Shown: positions 15,885 through 24,003, counted from the stretch's first letter. The stretch is 32,093 bases of DNA from Candidatus Enterocloster excrementipullorum (GCA_019119575.1 DWWT01000067.1:1-32093), one strand, 5' to 3'. Numbers and translations: made by a program. Notes: a model not told the origin generated them from the sequence alone.

Positions 15885-16442
15885 TCAGCGCGTAGCGGAA
15901 ACGTTCCCGCCTTCGGTCCCGCCTCTTCTCTGCGCTCTGGCCCTGGCCCATCCGGTCACCCAGAGCGCCAGCGCGGTTCCTATAACCGCGCCTGCCAGCA
16001 CATCCGTCGGAAAATGCACAAAGAGATACAGGCGGGAAAATCCGATCAGTCCCGCAAGAAGCAGAGCCGCCCATCCCCACCTGGGATGCATGCGCCAGAT
16101 GCTCACCGCTCCCGCAAATGAGCTGAGCGTATGCCCCGAAGGGAAGGAATAGTCTCTCGGAACCTGCACCAGAACGGGAATGGTCTCGTCCAGCCAGCAG
16201 GGGCGCGAACGGGCAATTACGTTCTTTAAGCCTACATTCCCAATCAAAAACCCCAGGGCCAGGGAGACGAGAACGCACGCGCCGGTCCGTCTTGTCCTGG
16301 GAAAAAAGAGGAGCAGGAAGCCTGCCGCTGTCCATATCCATCCGCCATTTCCCAAAAAAGTAATGCCTGTCATCAGCCGATCCAAAAATGGCCCGTGAAG
16401 CTCCTGGAGAAAATATAATATCTGAAACTCGATTCCAATCAC
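15885..16442 (-). CDS. PAP2 family phosphatase
   Basis: A 185-residue membrane phosphatase of the PAP2 (type 2 phosphatidic acid phosphatase) family, with about five to six helices. All three catalytic blocks are present: K73-x6-RP81 (KNVIARSRP), PSGH at 101-104, and SR136-137 followed by H143-x3-D147 (SRLYLFVHFPTD). Bacterial members dephosphorylate undecaprenyl pyrophosphate or phospholipid phosphates at the membrane; lipid carrier recycling is the commonest role. The start is a GTG at 16442. A consensus promoter lies upstream at 16487-16515. Confidence 0.85.
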   Translation of the reverse strand: MIGIEFQILYFLQELHGPFLDRLMTGITFLGNGGWIWTAAGFLLLFFPRTRRTGACVLVSLALGFLIGNVGLKNVIARSRPCWLDETIPVLVQVPRDYSFPSGHTLSSFAGAVSIWRMHPRWGWAALLLAGLIGFSRLYLFVHFPTDVLAGAVIGTALALWVTGWARARAQRRGGTEGGNVSATR

Positions 16443-16486
16443 CCCATATCCTGCTTACCGCGCTGCTTCGAACAGCTGCATCTATT

Positions 16487-16515
16487 ATTATAGCCCAGGC
16501 CCATCCGGTTGTAAA
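16487..16515 (-). promoter_or_regulatory. PAP2-MBL operon promoter
   Basis: On the minus strand TTTACA (16515-16510) and TATAAT (16492-16487) are 17 bases apart, a near-consensus sigma-A promoter. Confidence 0.7.
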
Positions 16516-16517
16516 TA

Positions 16518-16533
16518 TGTTAATTTTTTAACA
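16518..16533. promoter_or_regulatory. Inverted repeat between divergent promoters
   Basis: TGTTAATTTTTTAACA has perfect 6-base arms around four T. It lies immediately upstream of the PAP2 -35 and 15 bases before the -35 of the EIIC-like gene, a position suited to an operator acting on both. The binding protein is unknown. Confidence 0.4.
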
Positions 16534-16548
16534 ATAACTTGCGTTTTC

Positions 16549-16566
16549 AAGAAAAAATGGTATTAT
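16549..16566 (+). promoter_or_regulatory. Promoter of the EIIC-like gene
   Basis: TTGCGT (16549-16554) and TATTAT (16561-16566) bracket only six bases as direct neighbours, so the better pairing is uncertain; TATTAT is a good -10 within an A/T-rich stretch beginning near 16530. The -35 assignment is weak. Confidence 0.3.
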
Positions 16567-16650
16567 TTTCAGAAAAAGTCAAATTTCGGCAGGCGGCGGA
16601 CAGAATCTCTGCATCTTTTGCCCGGGGCCTGCCCCCGGAGGACACGTATT

Positions 16651-17667
16651 ATGGAAAAAGCAAAAGAATTTCTGAAACGAAAAAATGTCAATATCACCCT
16701 GCACGCGTATCTCATCGACGCGCTGGGAGCCATGGCCTTCGGCCTCTTCGCCTCCCTCCTCATCGGAACCATTTTTGAGACGCTTGGAAATCAGACCGGC
16801 ATCCAGGTTTTTCTCACTGTCGCGGGATATGCCAAGGCAGCCACCGGAGCCGCTCTGGGCATCGCTATCGCCCACGCATTAAATGCCCCGCAACTCGTCC
16901 TTTTCTCTGCCGCCACCGTAGGCCTTGCGGGAAATGACCTGGGCGGCCCCGTAGGCGCCCTGGTCTCCACCATCATCGCTGCAGAACTTGGCAAAATCGT
17001 CTCCAAAGAAACGCGCCTGGACATCCTCGTCACTCCGGGTACCACCATCATCTCCGGCGTGCTCGCTGCCCAGTTCATTGGTCCCGGCGTATCGGGCTTC
17101 ATGGCCTGGTTTGGGGATCTGGTAAAAACTGCCACGCAGATGCAGCCCTTCCTCATGGGCGTGCTGGTCTCCGCCCTTATCGGCATCGCCCTCACCCTCC
17201 CCATCAGCAGCGCGGCCATCTGCATTGCCCTGTCCCTGGACGGACTGGCAGGAGGTGCCGCCACAGCGGGCTGCTGCGCTCAGATGATCGGCTTCGCCTT
17301 CATGAGCTGGCAGGAAAATAAGGTGGGCGGCCTCCTGGCCCAGGGGCTGGGAACCAGCATGCTCCAGATGGGAAATATCGTGCATAACCCCCGCATCTGG
17401 ATACCGCCCACGGTAGTTTCCATGATCACCGGCCCCCTGGCTACCATGGTCTTCCGCCTGGAAAATATCCCTGCAGGCTCCGGCATGGGAACCTGCGGCC
17501 TGGTAGGCCCCATCGGCGTATTCACCGCCATGGGCGGCGGAGTCCGGATGTGGCTCGGCATCCTCTTCGTATGTTTCCTGATTCCCGCCGTCCTGACACC
17601 CATCCTGGGAAATTTTCTTCGGAAGATCGGCTGGATCAAGGACGGGGATCTGAAGCTGGATCTGTAG
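16651..17667 (+). CDS. PTS-EIIC-like membrane transporter (PfoR / PTS_EIIC_2 family)
   Basis: A 338-residue protein with about nine hydrophobic segments, matching the PTS_EIIC_2 family that includes Clostridium perfringens PfoR. Recognisable parts are HAYLIDALGAMAFGLFASLL near residues 18-37, GLAGNDLGGPVGAL, and GTCGLVGPIGVFTAMG near residue 285. These proteins look like sugar EIIC permeases but lack EIIA and EIIB domains, and the substrate is unknown; PfoR was first named as a toxin regulator. The ATG at 16651 has GGAGG nine bases upstream. A hairpin (CCGGGG with CCCCGG, 16622-16638) runs into the ribosome site and could limit translation. Confidence 0.8.
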   Translation: MEKAKEFLKRKNVNITLHAYLIDALGAMAFGLFASLLIGTIFETLGNQTGIQVFLTVAGYAKAATGAALGIAIAHALNAPQLVLFSAATVGLAGNDLGGPVGALVSTIIAAELGKIVSKETRLDILVTPGTTIISGVLAAQFIGPGVSGFMAWFGDLVKTATQMQPFLMGVLVSALIGIALTLPISSAAICIALSLDGLAGGAATAGCCAQMIGFAFMSWQENKVGGLLAQGLGTSMLQMGNIVHNPRIWIPPTVVSMITGPLATMVFRLENIPAGSGMGTCGLVGPIGVFTAMGGGVRMWLGILFVCFLIPAVLTPILGNFLRKIGWIKDGDLKLDL

Positions 17668-17728
17668 GGAGCGGGGCTGCAGGTTTGGGCCCGCAAGTAC
17701 GGGTTCGGGGCTGTCGGTTCGCGCTTCG

Positions 17729-18082
17729 TCAAATTCCCTCCCGTTCAAACTGCTCCCGCAGCTTCAGGGCTTCCTCCAGGGTATTCTTCCACCCAAATCG
17801 CTGCATGTCCACCCGCATATCTTCGGATACCCGCACCCCTTCGGATTCCAGCAGCATGCGCTGCATATCCGGATGTTCGAAAGCGGCCGCCCCGGTGAGG
17901 CGGCCCTGACCGTTCACCACCCGATAGGCCGGAACCTCCCCGGCTCGGCCCCGGTTCAGACAATATCCCACCTGTCTGGCATTTCTGGGTTTTCCGCACA
18001 AGAGGGCAATCTGCCCGTAAGACGCCACCCTTCCCTCAGGAATGGAATTGCAGACAATCCCCACGCGCCTGTAAAAATCCAC
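17729..18082 (-). CDS. Alkyltransferase-like protein (MGMT family lacking the catalytic cysteine)
   Basis: A 117-residue protein of the MGMT / Ada DNA-binding domain family. The helix-turn-helix region VASYGQIALLCGKPRNARQVGYCL (described by position: residues 19-42) and the RVVNGQGRLTG loop are clear. The active-site PCHRV motif of O6-alkylguanine-DNA alkyltransferase reads P51-A52-Y53-R54-V55, so the acceptor cysteine is missing. This fits alkyltransferase-like (ATL) proteins, which bind O6-alkylguanine lesions and hand them to nucleotide excision repair without transferring the alkyl group. I chose GTG 18082, whose product starts at the normal family N-terminus. The ORF extends to 18340, but that part reads through a tRNA gene and its terminator. 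Confidence 0.8.
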   Translation of the reverse strand: MDFYRRVGIVCNSIPEGRVASYGQIALLCGKPRNARQVGYCLNRGRAGEVPAYRVVNGQGRLTGAAAFEHPDMQRMLLESEGVRVSEDMRVDMQRFGWKNTLEEALKLREQFEREGI

Positions 18083-18167
18083 GATTTTTCCACTTCCCTT
18101 CTCTGCGGCAAGACTGCGCTCAAAAGCATCCGGAATCTTGCCCGCCAGAAAAATTTTCGGATACAGC

Positions 18168-18210
18168 AAAAAAGTGCTGAACCCTAGAAAATCCAGGTAA
18201 TTCAGCACTT
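18168..18210 (-). terminator. Terminator of tRNA-Leu(AAG)
   Basis: On the minus strand AAGTGCTGAA and TTCAGCACTT pair, with an inner CCT/AGG contact, and the stem runs directly into six T. It lies six bases after the tRNA. Confidence 0.8.
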
Positions 18211-18215
18211 TCCAG

Positions 18216-18299
18216 TGCGGGAGATGGGACTTGAACCCACACGAGCATACACCCACAAGATCCTTAGTCTTGCCTGTCTGCCAGTTCCAGCACTCCCGC
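18216..18299 (-). tRNA. tRNA-Leu (anticodon AAG)
   Basis: The acceptor arms GCGGGAG and CTCCCGC pair, with discriminator A. The anticodon stem CAAGA/TCTTG encloses the loop CTAAGGA, giving anticodon AAG (reads CUU). The T arm has GTTCAAGTC. The long variable arm (GTGGGTGTATGCTCGTG region) marks a class II tRNA. CCA is not encoded. Confidence 0.92.
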
Positions 18300-18311
18300 A
18301 GCACGAGTAAT

Positions 18312-18340
18312 AATATAGCACAAAAATCCGAACTTGGCAA
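18312..18340 (-). promoter_or_regulatory. Promoter of tRNA-Leu(AAG)
   Basis: On the minus strand TTGCCA (18340-18335) and TATATT (18317-18312) are 17 bases apart, just upstream of the tRNA. Confidence 0.65.
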
Positions 18341-18439
18341 CTACTTTTTTAATTTTTTTCCAATTGTTTTTAATCTTGCCATGATATAATCGTAAAACAC
18401 CGTTAAAAGGAATTTTGCGATTTTTTTCTCAAAAAATAG

Positions 18440-18468
18440 TTGACAAACGGACCATCCTCCTTTATAAT
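18440..18468 (+). promoter_or_regulatory. Promoter of tRNA-Leu(CAG)
   Basis: TTGACA (18440-18445), 17 bases, TATAAT (18463-18468): a perfect consensus sigma-A promoter 37 bases before the tRNA. Confidence 0.85.
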
Positions 18469-18505
18469 TACCTACGTTGCTTACAGATGCAGCAGACAAT
18501 CAGAC

Positions 18506-18589
18506 GCAGAAGTGGCGGAATTGGCAGACGCGCACGGTTCAGGTCCGTGTGGTAGAAATACCTTGTGGGTTCGACTCCCATCTTCTGCA
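18506..18589 (+). tRNA. tRNA-Leu (anticodon CAG)
   Basis: The acceptor arms GCAGAAG and CTTCTGC pair, with discriminator A. The anticodon stem CACGG/CCGTG holds the loop TTCAGGT, giving anticodon CAG (reads CUG). The D arm contains GGCGGAATTGGCAGACG, the T arm GGTTCGACTCC, and a long variable arm is present. CCA is not encoded. Confidence 0.95.
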
Positions 18590-18594
18590 TAGAA

Positions 18595-18635
18595 GAAAAC
18601 GCATGAATTTAAGATTCATGCGTTTTCTTTGTTTT
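18595..18635 (+). terminator. Terminator of tRNA-Leu(CAG)
   Basis: GAAAACGCATGAAT pairs with ATTCATGCGTTTTC around a five-base loop, then TTTGTTTT. It starts five bases after the tRNA. Confidence 0.85.
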
Positions 18636-18716
18636 GCGCGCACAGCTCCCGCCTTTCCGACTCAGGCTCTGCGCGCAATCCATACCGCGTACCCGGCGAG
18701 GCATCTCCGAGCCCGG

Positions 18717-18734
18717 AACGTGTTTGGAAAATTC
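18717..18734 (+). repeat. Dispersed short repeat copy
   Basis: AACGTGTTTGGAAAATTC matches the repeat seen at 1341, 7903, 8072 and 9954 in this window. It lies in the gap between the tRNA terminator and the convergent end of the ABC permease gene. Confidence 0.5.
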
Positions 18735-18771
18735 AATTTCACTCCGCTCCGGCCCTTCATTCATTCTCGCC

Positions 18772-19908
18772 CTACGCAAAAAACTGCAGATAATAATAGG
18801 GCAGGAACAGTCTTCCCACCGCGTCTACCCCCTCCACGTATCTTCCCCCGTCAATAAACACCGGGCAGAACACCAGGCTTCCGATGACAAAAAAAGGAAT
18901 CGTACACAGGAGGATCTGGGGCTGCCGCAGAATCCATTTGAGAATCCAGGAAACCGCCCCTACAGTTCCCGCATATACCGCCATAGCGCCGATTTCCCTG
19001 GCCGCTGACTCCCATAGTCCTCCTGCCGCCAGAGCCAGCAAGCCGCTGGCGGCAGCCAGAACCAGAGGAGCCGCAAGAACCGCCGCACGGCAGGCCAGGC
19101 GGCTTTGCGGAGCCAGCGGATAAAAAAGTCCTTTTCTCTCGTCCTCTCCCAGGGATACGGCGCTGTAAAGTCCCGCAATGAACACATAAACAGCCACAAG
19201 CCCCCGAAGAGGAAACAAGGTTCCGGAGGATGCCATCTCCGCAGAGCCGGCATCCCTGTCCGGATGCGGCCGGCTTCCTGAATCCGCTTCATAGCCGGCT
19301 TGTTCCTCTCCCGCCTCTTCATATACAAACCGAAAGGTTCCTCCATTGGAACTCCACTTGTTATAGAGTTCCCCCGCCAGCAGGGCGGCCTCTTTCCGGG
19401 CGGCATTTCCCGTCTCTCCCAGCCCGTCAAAGGCCTGGCCGTCCATTACATAATCCTGCAGAAGATCCTTGTCATAATTTCGTATCAGAGCCGCAAACAC
19501 TGTCTCGGACGCCAGAGATGCCGTCACTGTAGAGGGCGCTGTGTACACGCCGATGGCCCTGCGATACTCCCCGGCATCCAGCTTCTCCTCCAGCCCCTCA
19601 TAAAATACATAGCCGCACTCCGCCCGCCGGGAGGCGACCTCCTCCCTGACCGCTTCCTCATCGGAGCAGGCATAAAATACAAACATCTTTCCCCTCGCTT
19701 CTGACGGACCAGTCAGTTCCTCCATTGTCCGAGCCGCCAGCCCTTCCGTATCCTCTGCACAGAGGGCAATCCGAATCCGATCGTCCTCCTCTCCCCCCAT
19801 CCAGGAAACTGCGAACGCTCCAAGGGGAAGCGCGAAAAAGAGAAACACAAACGGAAGACGTTTCAAATAGCGCTTGCAGGACAAAAGAAACCATAAAGCT
19901 CCCTTCAT
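18772..19908 (-). CDS. ABC-2 type transporter permease (second permease of operon)
   Basis: A 378-residue membrane protein. One hydrophobic helix (about residues 17-36) is followed by a hydrophilic, outward-facing region of roughly 190 residues, then about five helices in the C-terminal half. This is the topology of ABC2_membrane_3-type permeases. I chose ATG 19908, which overlaps the stop of the upstream permease in ATGA and has GAGGAGAAG before it. The open frame to 20427 is only the antisense/alternate frame of that upstream gene. With its neighbour it would form the two-subunit membrane part of the transporter powered by the ATPase at 23171. The substrate is unknown. Confidence 0.75.
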   Translation of the reverse strand: MKGALWFLLSCKRYLKRLPFVFLFFALPLGAFAVSWMGGEEDDRIRIALCAEDTEGLAARTMEELTGPSEARGKMFVFYACSDEEAVREEVASRRAECGYVFYEGLEEKLDAGEYRRAIGVYTAPSTVTASLASETVFAALIRNYDKDLLQDYVMDGQAFDGLGETGNAARKEAALLAGELYNKWSSNGGTFRFVYEEAGEEQAGYEADSGSRPHPDRDAGSAEMASSGTLFPLRGLVAVYVFIAGLYSAVSLGEDERKGLFYPLAPQSRLACRAAVLAAPLVLAAASGLLALAAGGLWESAAREIGAMAVYAGTVGAVSWILKWILRQPQILLCTIPFFVIGSLVFCPVFIDGGRYVEGVDAVGRLFLPYYYLQFFA

Positions 19909-21095
19909 CTTCTCCTCACCTCCTCCAAAATGGCAGTTCCCGTAAAACCAGCGGCCGCCAAAAGCCCCAGACGCGCAAACACTCCGGGATCCCAGTGAGC
20001 GGTCACAATCATCTTTACTCCTTCCATCAAAATGAAGGACGGATTCACCGCCGACATACCGGCAAATATCTTTGGAAGAAAAACCAGAGGAAGAAATCCT
20101 CCCGCCATAAAATGCATAGCCGAGGACGCCAGAAACAGGAGCATCACCCCGCCAAAGAAGCCTCCCGCCGCCTGATAGAGAAATACTGCCGTTCCCGAGC
20201 AGCCCAGACACACAAGAACCAGCGCAGCCGCTCCCGCTTCCTGCCACTCCACATATCCGGCTGCTCCTGCCAAAGCGCCCAGAATCAAGGCCAAAAAGGC
20301 GAGGAGTGAGGCAAGTCCCAGAATCCTGGCCCCCGCGCAAGTACAGGAGCCAATCCCTTCCAGCGCCAGCTTTCTTCTCATACTCGGCTTCCAGGGAGCC
20401 AGAAACCCCGATACGGGCACCGCACACAGGAAAAGAAAAAACACCGACATACTGATCCCGTAAAATGTAAGAGTATCCACATCCCCGGCAGCGCTCACCT
20501 GTACCCGGCGGAAATATTCAAGACGCGGAAGGCTGTAGCGCAGATACATTCGATTCAAATCCTCCTCAAGGCGAGAAATGGAATCCGTCATGTCATACAG
20601 AGCAAGAAGCTCTTCCCCCGCATAAATCCCGGCCTGTCCCGCCCCCAGGGTGGCTGCGCCCGCTTGGGTCAGCTCCCTAAAAATGCGGCTTTCCAGCACA
20701 TTTCCCTCAGGAAGCAGCACTGTAATCGGCGTGTTTTCGCCATTCATAATTCCGCTCACCAGGTCGTCCGGCACCAGAAGGGCAGCTGCCAATTCCCCTT
20801 CTGCCAGGCTTTCCCTGCACGCCTCCTCATCCATATAAATAAAGTCGCAGAGACTCTTTACGCTCTCCATGGACGAGAGCATGGATGCCGCCTGCCGGGC
20901 TGTCCGATCCCCCTCAGGGAGCACTACCCCCACAGAGATTCTTCCCGTGACCGCATCCCCATACAAAGCCCTTCCTGCCAAAAGAGCGGCCGCACCCATG
21001 AGGAATAGGAGTGCGGCCGCCCCAGCGGCCAAAAAGGGAAACCGTTTCCAAGCCCGCTTGATTTCCAAGCCGATATAACACAATCGAGCGCTCAT
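19905..21095 (-). CDS. ABC-2 type transporter permease (first permease of operon)
   Basis: A 396-residue membrane protein with the same plan as the next gene: one N-terminal helix (about residues 22-42, FLAAGAAALLFLMGAAALLA), an extracytoplasmic segment of roughly 170 residues with SVGVVLPEGD and LLPEGN motifs, then five to six helices from about residue 215. It fits ABC2_membrane_3-type exporters. It overlaps the second permease gene by four bases, a sign of coupled translation and likely heterodimer assembly. It lies about 100 bases after the zinc-ribbon protein gene with no clear terminator between. Confidence 0.75.
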   Translation of the reverse strand: MSARLCYIGLEIKRAWKRFPFLAAGAAALLFLMGAAALLAGRALYGDAVTGRISVGVVLPEGDRTARQAASMLSSMESVKSLCDFIYMDEEACRESLAEGELAAALLVPDDLVSGIMNGENTPITVLLPEGNVLESRIFRELTQAGAATLGAGQAGIYAGEELLALYDMTDSISRLEEDLNRMYLRYSLPRLEYFRRVQVSAAGDVDTLTFYGISMSVFFLFLCAVPVSGFLAPWKPSMRRKLALEGIGSCTCAGARILGLASLLAFLALILGALAGAAGYVEWQEAGAAALVLVCLGCSGTAVFLYQAAGGFFGGVMLLFLASSAMHFMAGGFLPLVFLPKIFAGMSAVNPSFILMEGVKMIVTAHWDPGVFARLGLLAAAGFTGTAILEEVRRR

Positions 21096-21192
21096 AATTT
21101 CCCTGCCTTCGCAATAATTTCATATGTATTTGCCCGGGTATCCGGTTGGGCCGCCTTCCGGCAGCCCGAATATGCATCCCGGATGCTCCCGT

Positions 21193-23097
21193 TTATTCCG
21201 CAGGAGCCCCGATCTGACCGGTAAGCCCAATCGCCCCAAACATAATCTCCATGAGAACCGTGCTCCAGTCTTCCTCCGTGGCTGCCAGCGCATCCATAGT
21301 CTCGCCTTCCGGAGGCGTAATTTCGCCCTCCAGCGGCCCGTAGGAGTAATCACCGCTCAGAGTCACGCTGCCCATATTGTCCATGACAGAGAACTCCATC
21401 GCATCAATGTCCATATGAATCGAGCTTCCTTTTTCCAGTTGATCCACAATGCCGTTTACAGAGAACGCAAACATCTGTGAGCCGTCTGCGCCCACATCCA
21501 GAGCCGCATGGTATGCACCATCCGCAAGAGAATACGTTCCCGTATACGTAAATGTGCCTGTGGTACCCGCCGCGGTTACATCCACCGATACATCACAGGT
21601 AAGCTGACTTTCGTCGTACACGCCCTGCTTGGTCAGATCAAACGCCACAGTCTCCCCCGCGCTTGTAATGGAAATATTCCCCGTCATGTTCTGGGTGGTA
21701 TACGCGCCGCCCATAAGCTGGAAAGCAAATTGGATATCCGCCTGCTCCCCACTGGATTCTGCGGCTTCTTCAGAAGCTTCCTGGCTCTCCTCCGAAGTGT
21801 CTCCTGCCGCCTGGGTCTCCGCTCCGGCCTCTTCCATAAGGGCCTCACCTTCCGCGGTGAGTTCTCCTGCCATCTCATCCAGACCTGCCGTACTGAGGGA
21901 GGTGGTTCCCTCAAAAGCCGCCAGACGGCCGTCTCCGTCCACATAAACCACCATCTGCACATCATTCAGGGCCTGATCCAGATAATCAATCATCTGGGCC
22001 ACACTGTCCTCGAGCTCATCATACGTCTGCTGCTGCATTTCTGCCGCCGTCTGATCGTCCAGTCCGGCAGCCGCGCCCATGAGCTCGCTCATCCGCACGC
22101 TCATCTCCAGCTGCTGCAGATAGTCCTCCTTCAGCGTCTCATCCTGAAGGAAGAAATCCGATGAAGTGCGCAGGAAATCAATCATGGCATCCTTGCTGAC
22201 CGTCACGGAATATCCCTGGCAGGAAACCTCTGCTCCATCCACCGTATAGGTGCCTTTCTCCGCCTTCTCAACGGTCAGCGCAGCCTTAAAGTTGTCATAA
22301 GCCGCACATCCCTCCTGGTAACGATCCAGAAGAGCCGCCACATCAAAGGGCGTGTTGCCTTCCTCCACAGCAGTCTGAGCCCAATCAAAGTATTCCGTCA
22401 CATAGGATGCCAGGCCGTCCACATCAATTCCGCTCTCCTCCAGCGCCGGGCCCAGCGTGGGAGAAGCCTTCAGCCGCTCTGCCAGTCCCTCTCCTAAGTC
22501 TACTGTAATCACCTTGCCGGTCAGCTCCGGCATGGAAAGCATCAGCGTATCGTCCCCGTAATAAAAATTAATATTGGCCAGATCCATGCCGTTGTAAACC
22601 AGGGCGATATTGGCATCGGACTTAAAATTCTCCACATCGGACCGGCCTGCAAGACGCATTCCCAGGCCCGCGTAGGCATTCGCCTCTTCCACCGAACAGC
22701 TGTCCATGCCAAGGGTCAGGCTGCCCTCCGTGTTAGCCGTGTTGGACGCCGCCAGCATGTCGGACAGACCAAAAATCTCCTCAAACGGCATCACCTGCCC
22801 TTCGGGGTACACATTTTCAAAGGCCTGAATCACCACCTCCTTGGGATCCTTGGCCGTCAGCTGCATCGCCGCAAAGACTCCCACGGCGATAACCGCCACC
22901 GCCGCCACAGCGATAACCGGCGCTTTTGCACCCTTTTTCGGAGCAGGCGCAGCAGCAGCCGGGGCCTCCGGAGTCTCCTCCGTTCCGGCAGCCGTCTCCG
23001 CCTTCTCCTCCTGCCTCTCCATGTTAACCGGAGACTGGCATTCCGGGCACTTCTCTGCTCCTTCCGGAATCTCCGCACCGCAGTTCAAACATTTCAT
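21193..23097 (-). CDS. Zinc-ribbon membrane-anchored extracytoplasmic protein
   Basis: A 634-residue protein. The N-terminus is a zinc ribbon with C3-x2-C6 and C17-x2-C20, followed by an acidic/Ala-Pro linker, one transmembrane helix (about residues 60-80) and a large exported region. Near residue 425 there is a Glu/Ser/Ala-rich low-complexity linker; the last 200 residues look beta-rich. The order cytosolic zinc ribbon, helix, outer domain resembles DUF6583-like and other Lachnospiraceae zinc-ribbon proteins, but I do not recognise a defined function. I chose ATG 23097, with GGAGGAA six bases upstream; 23103 is an alternative. It sits between the ATPase and the permeases, so it is probably an accessory or substrate-contact subunit of that transporter. 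Confidence 0.7.
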   Translation of the reverse strand: MKCLNCGAEIPEGAEKCPECQSPVNMERQEEKAETAAGTEETPEAPAAAAPAPKKGAKAPVIAVAAVAVIAVGVFAAMQLTAKDPKEVVIQAFENVYPEGQVMPFEEIFGLSDMLAASNTANTEGSLTLGMDSCSVEEANAYAGLGMRLAGRSDVENFKSDANIALVYNGMDLANINFYYGDDTLMLSMPELTGKVITVDLGEGLAERLKASPTLGPALEESGIDVDGLASYVTEYFDWAQTAVEEGNTPFDVAALLDRYQEGCAAYDNFKAALTVEKAEKGTYTVDGAEVSCQGYSVTVSKDAMIDFLRTSSDFFLQDETLKEDYLQQLEMSVRMSELMGAAAGLDDQTAAEMQQQTYDELEDSVAQMIDYLDQALNDVQMVVYVDGDGRLAAFEGTTSLSTAGLDEMAGELTAEGEALMEEAGAETQAAGDTSEESQEASEEAAESSGEQADIQFAFQLMGGAYTTQNMTGNISITSAGETVAFDLTKQGVYDESQLTCDVSVDVTAAGTTGTFTYTGTYSLADGAYHAALDVGADGSQMFAFSVNGIVDQLEKGSSIHMDIDAMEFSVMDNMGSVTLSGDYSYGPLEGEITPPEGETMDALAATEEDWSTVLMEIMFGAIGLTGQIGAPAE

Positions 23098-23170
23098 ACA
23101 CATTTCCTCCCTATTTTTTCTGTTGCAGTAAAACTTCTGAGCCGCTGCGGCAGCCGCAGCATCCCCAAAT

Positions 23171-23848
23171 CTATCGGAACAGCCCGATCAGCTCCCTGGC
23201 CGACAGGCCATTTTCGATCTCCATAAGACCTCGGTCTTTCACTATGTACATACGGGTGCACAGGGACAGCTCCTCCAGCTCATGGGAGGTGAGCACCACA
23301 GTGCCGCCCTTTTTTATATATTCCGAGAGGTATTCCCGGATTGCCTCCTTGCATTCTAAATCCAAGGCTGCTCCCGGCTCATCCATGATGAGAAGGGGCG
23401 CCCTATTGGAAAGAGCACAGGCAATGCTCAGCCGCTTCTTCATGCCGCCGGAGAGGGTTCCCACCCGCCGCTTCAGTATGGCGCTCACGCCCAGCATAGC
23501 CGCAGGCCCGTTCTCCAAATCCTGTTCCATCTCTCTCCTGCTCCCCCGGTACCACAGCAGCAGATTATCCCGCACAGAGAGCTCCTCCATCAGCGGATTT
23601 TCCTGGGGAACGTAAGCGGCTTCCCGAGCAAAAACGCCCGGCTGTCCCGCCGTATCCCGGCCGCCAAGAATAATCCTTCCGCTGTCCGGCTTCTGCGCTC
23701 CGGCCAGTATGGACAGCAGCGTGGTTTTTCCGCAGCCGTTTCCTCCCACAACGCCGATGCATTCCCCCGGTTCTGCTTTTAAATTCAGATTTTCAAGGAT
23801 TCTGCGCCTCCCGTAGGACTTGCAGATGCCCGCCGCCTCCAGAATCAC
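23171..23848 (-). CDS. ABC transporter ATP-binding protein
   Basis: A 225-residue ABC ATPase. Walker A is at residues 35-43 (GGNGCGKTT), the Q-loop is PQENPL near 81-86, the signature LSGGMKKRLS is at 132-141, Walker B LLIMDEP at 152-158, and the switch histidine is H189 (TSHE). It resembles ATPases of ABC-2 exporters, and the two permeases with matching topology follow in the same operon. The start is a GTG at 23848. Length is slightly short but complete, without the C-terminal extension of some drug exporters. Confidence 0.9.
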   Translation of the reverse strand: MILEAAGICKSYGRRRILENLNLKAEPGECIGVVGGNGCGKTTLLSILAGAQKPDSGRIILGGRDTAGQPGVFAREAAYVPQENPLMEELSVRDNLLLWYRGSRREMEQDLENGPAAMLGVSAILKRRVGTLSGGMKKRLSIACALSNRAPLLIMDEPGAALDLECKEAIREYLSEYIKKGGTVVLTSHELEELSLCTRMYIVKDRGLMEIENGLSARELIGLFR

Positions 23849-23895
23849 CTTTTTGTTCCCGCCTTTTTATTTCCAATTCTTGTATGTACTTGTTA

Positions 23896-23924
23896 AGTGT
23901 ATCACACATATATATTGATTGCAA
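23896..23924 (-). promoter_or_regulatory. Promoter of the ABC operon with possible operator
   Basis: On the minus strand TTGCAA (23924-23919) and TACACT (23901-23896) are 17 bases apart. GTGTGATACAC (palindromic arms GTGT/ACAC) overlaps the -10, as a repressor site would; no regulator gene is adjacent. Confidence 0.5.
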
Positions 23925-24003
23925 AATAATTATTTATTAAGCCTTTCTTACGGAACACCGGAGAGCCGGGAGGAACCTTCGCAGTCCCGCCCATGATAAG
24001 CAG

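Noticed and set aside
18083-18340. Upstream part of the alkyltransferase-like ORF
   Set aside because: It translates a tRNA-Leu gene and its terminator.
19725-20309. 194-codon plus-strand ORF
   Set aside because: Antisense to the permeases, strongly basic and low in hydrophobic residues, no promoter or ribosome site.
19909-20427. 173-codon extension of the second permease ORF
   Set aside because: It overlaps the first permease in another frame, is Gly/Ser-rich and without membrane helices, and the ATG at 19908 has ideal coupling and a ribosome site.
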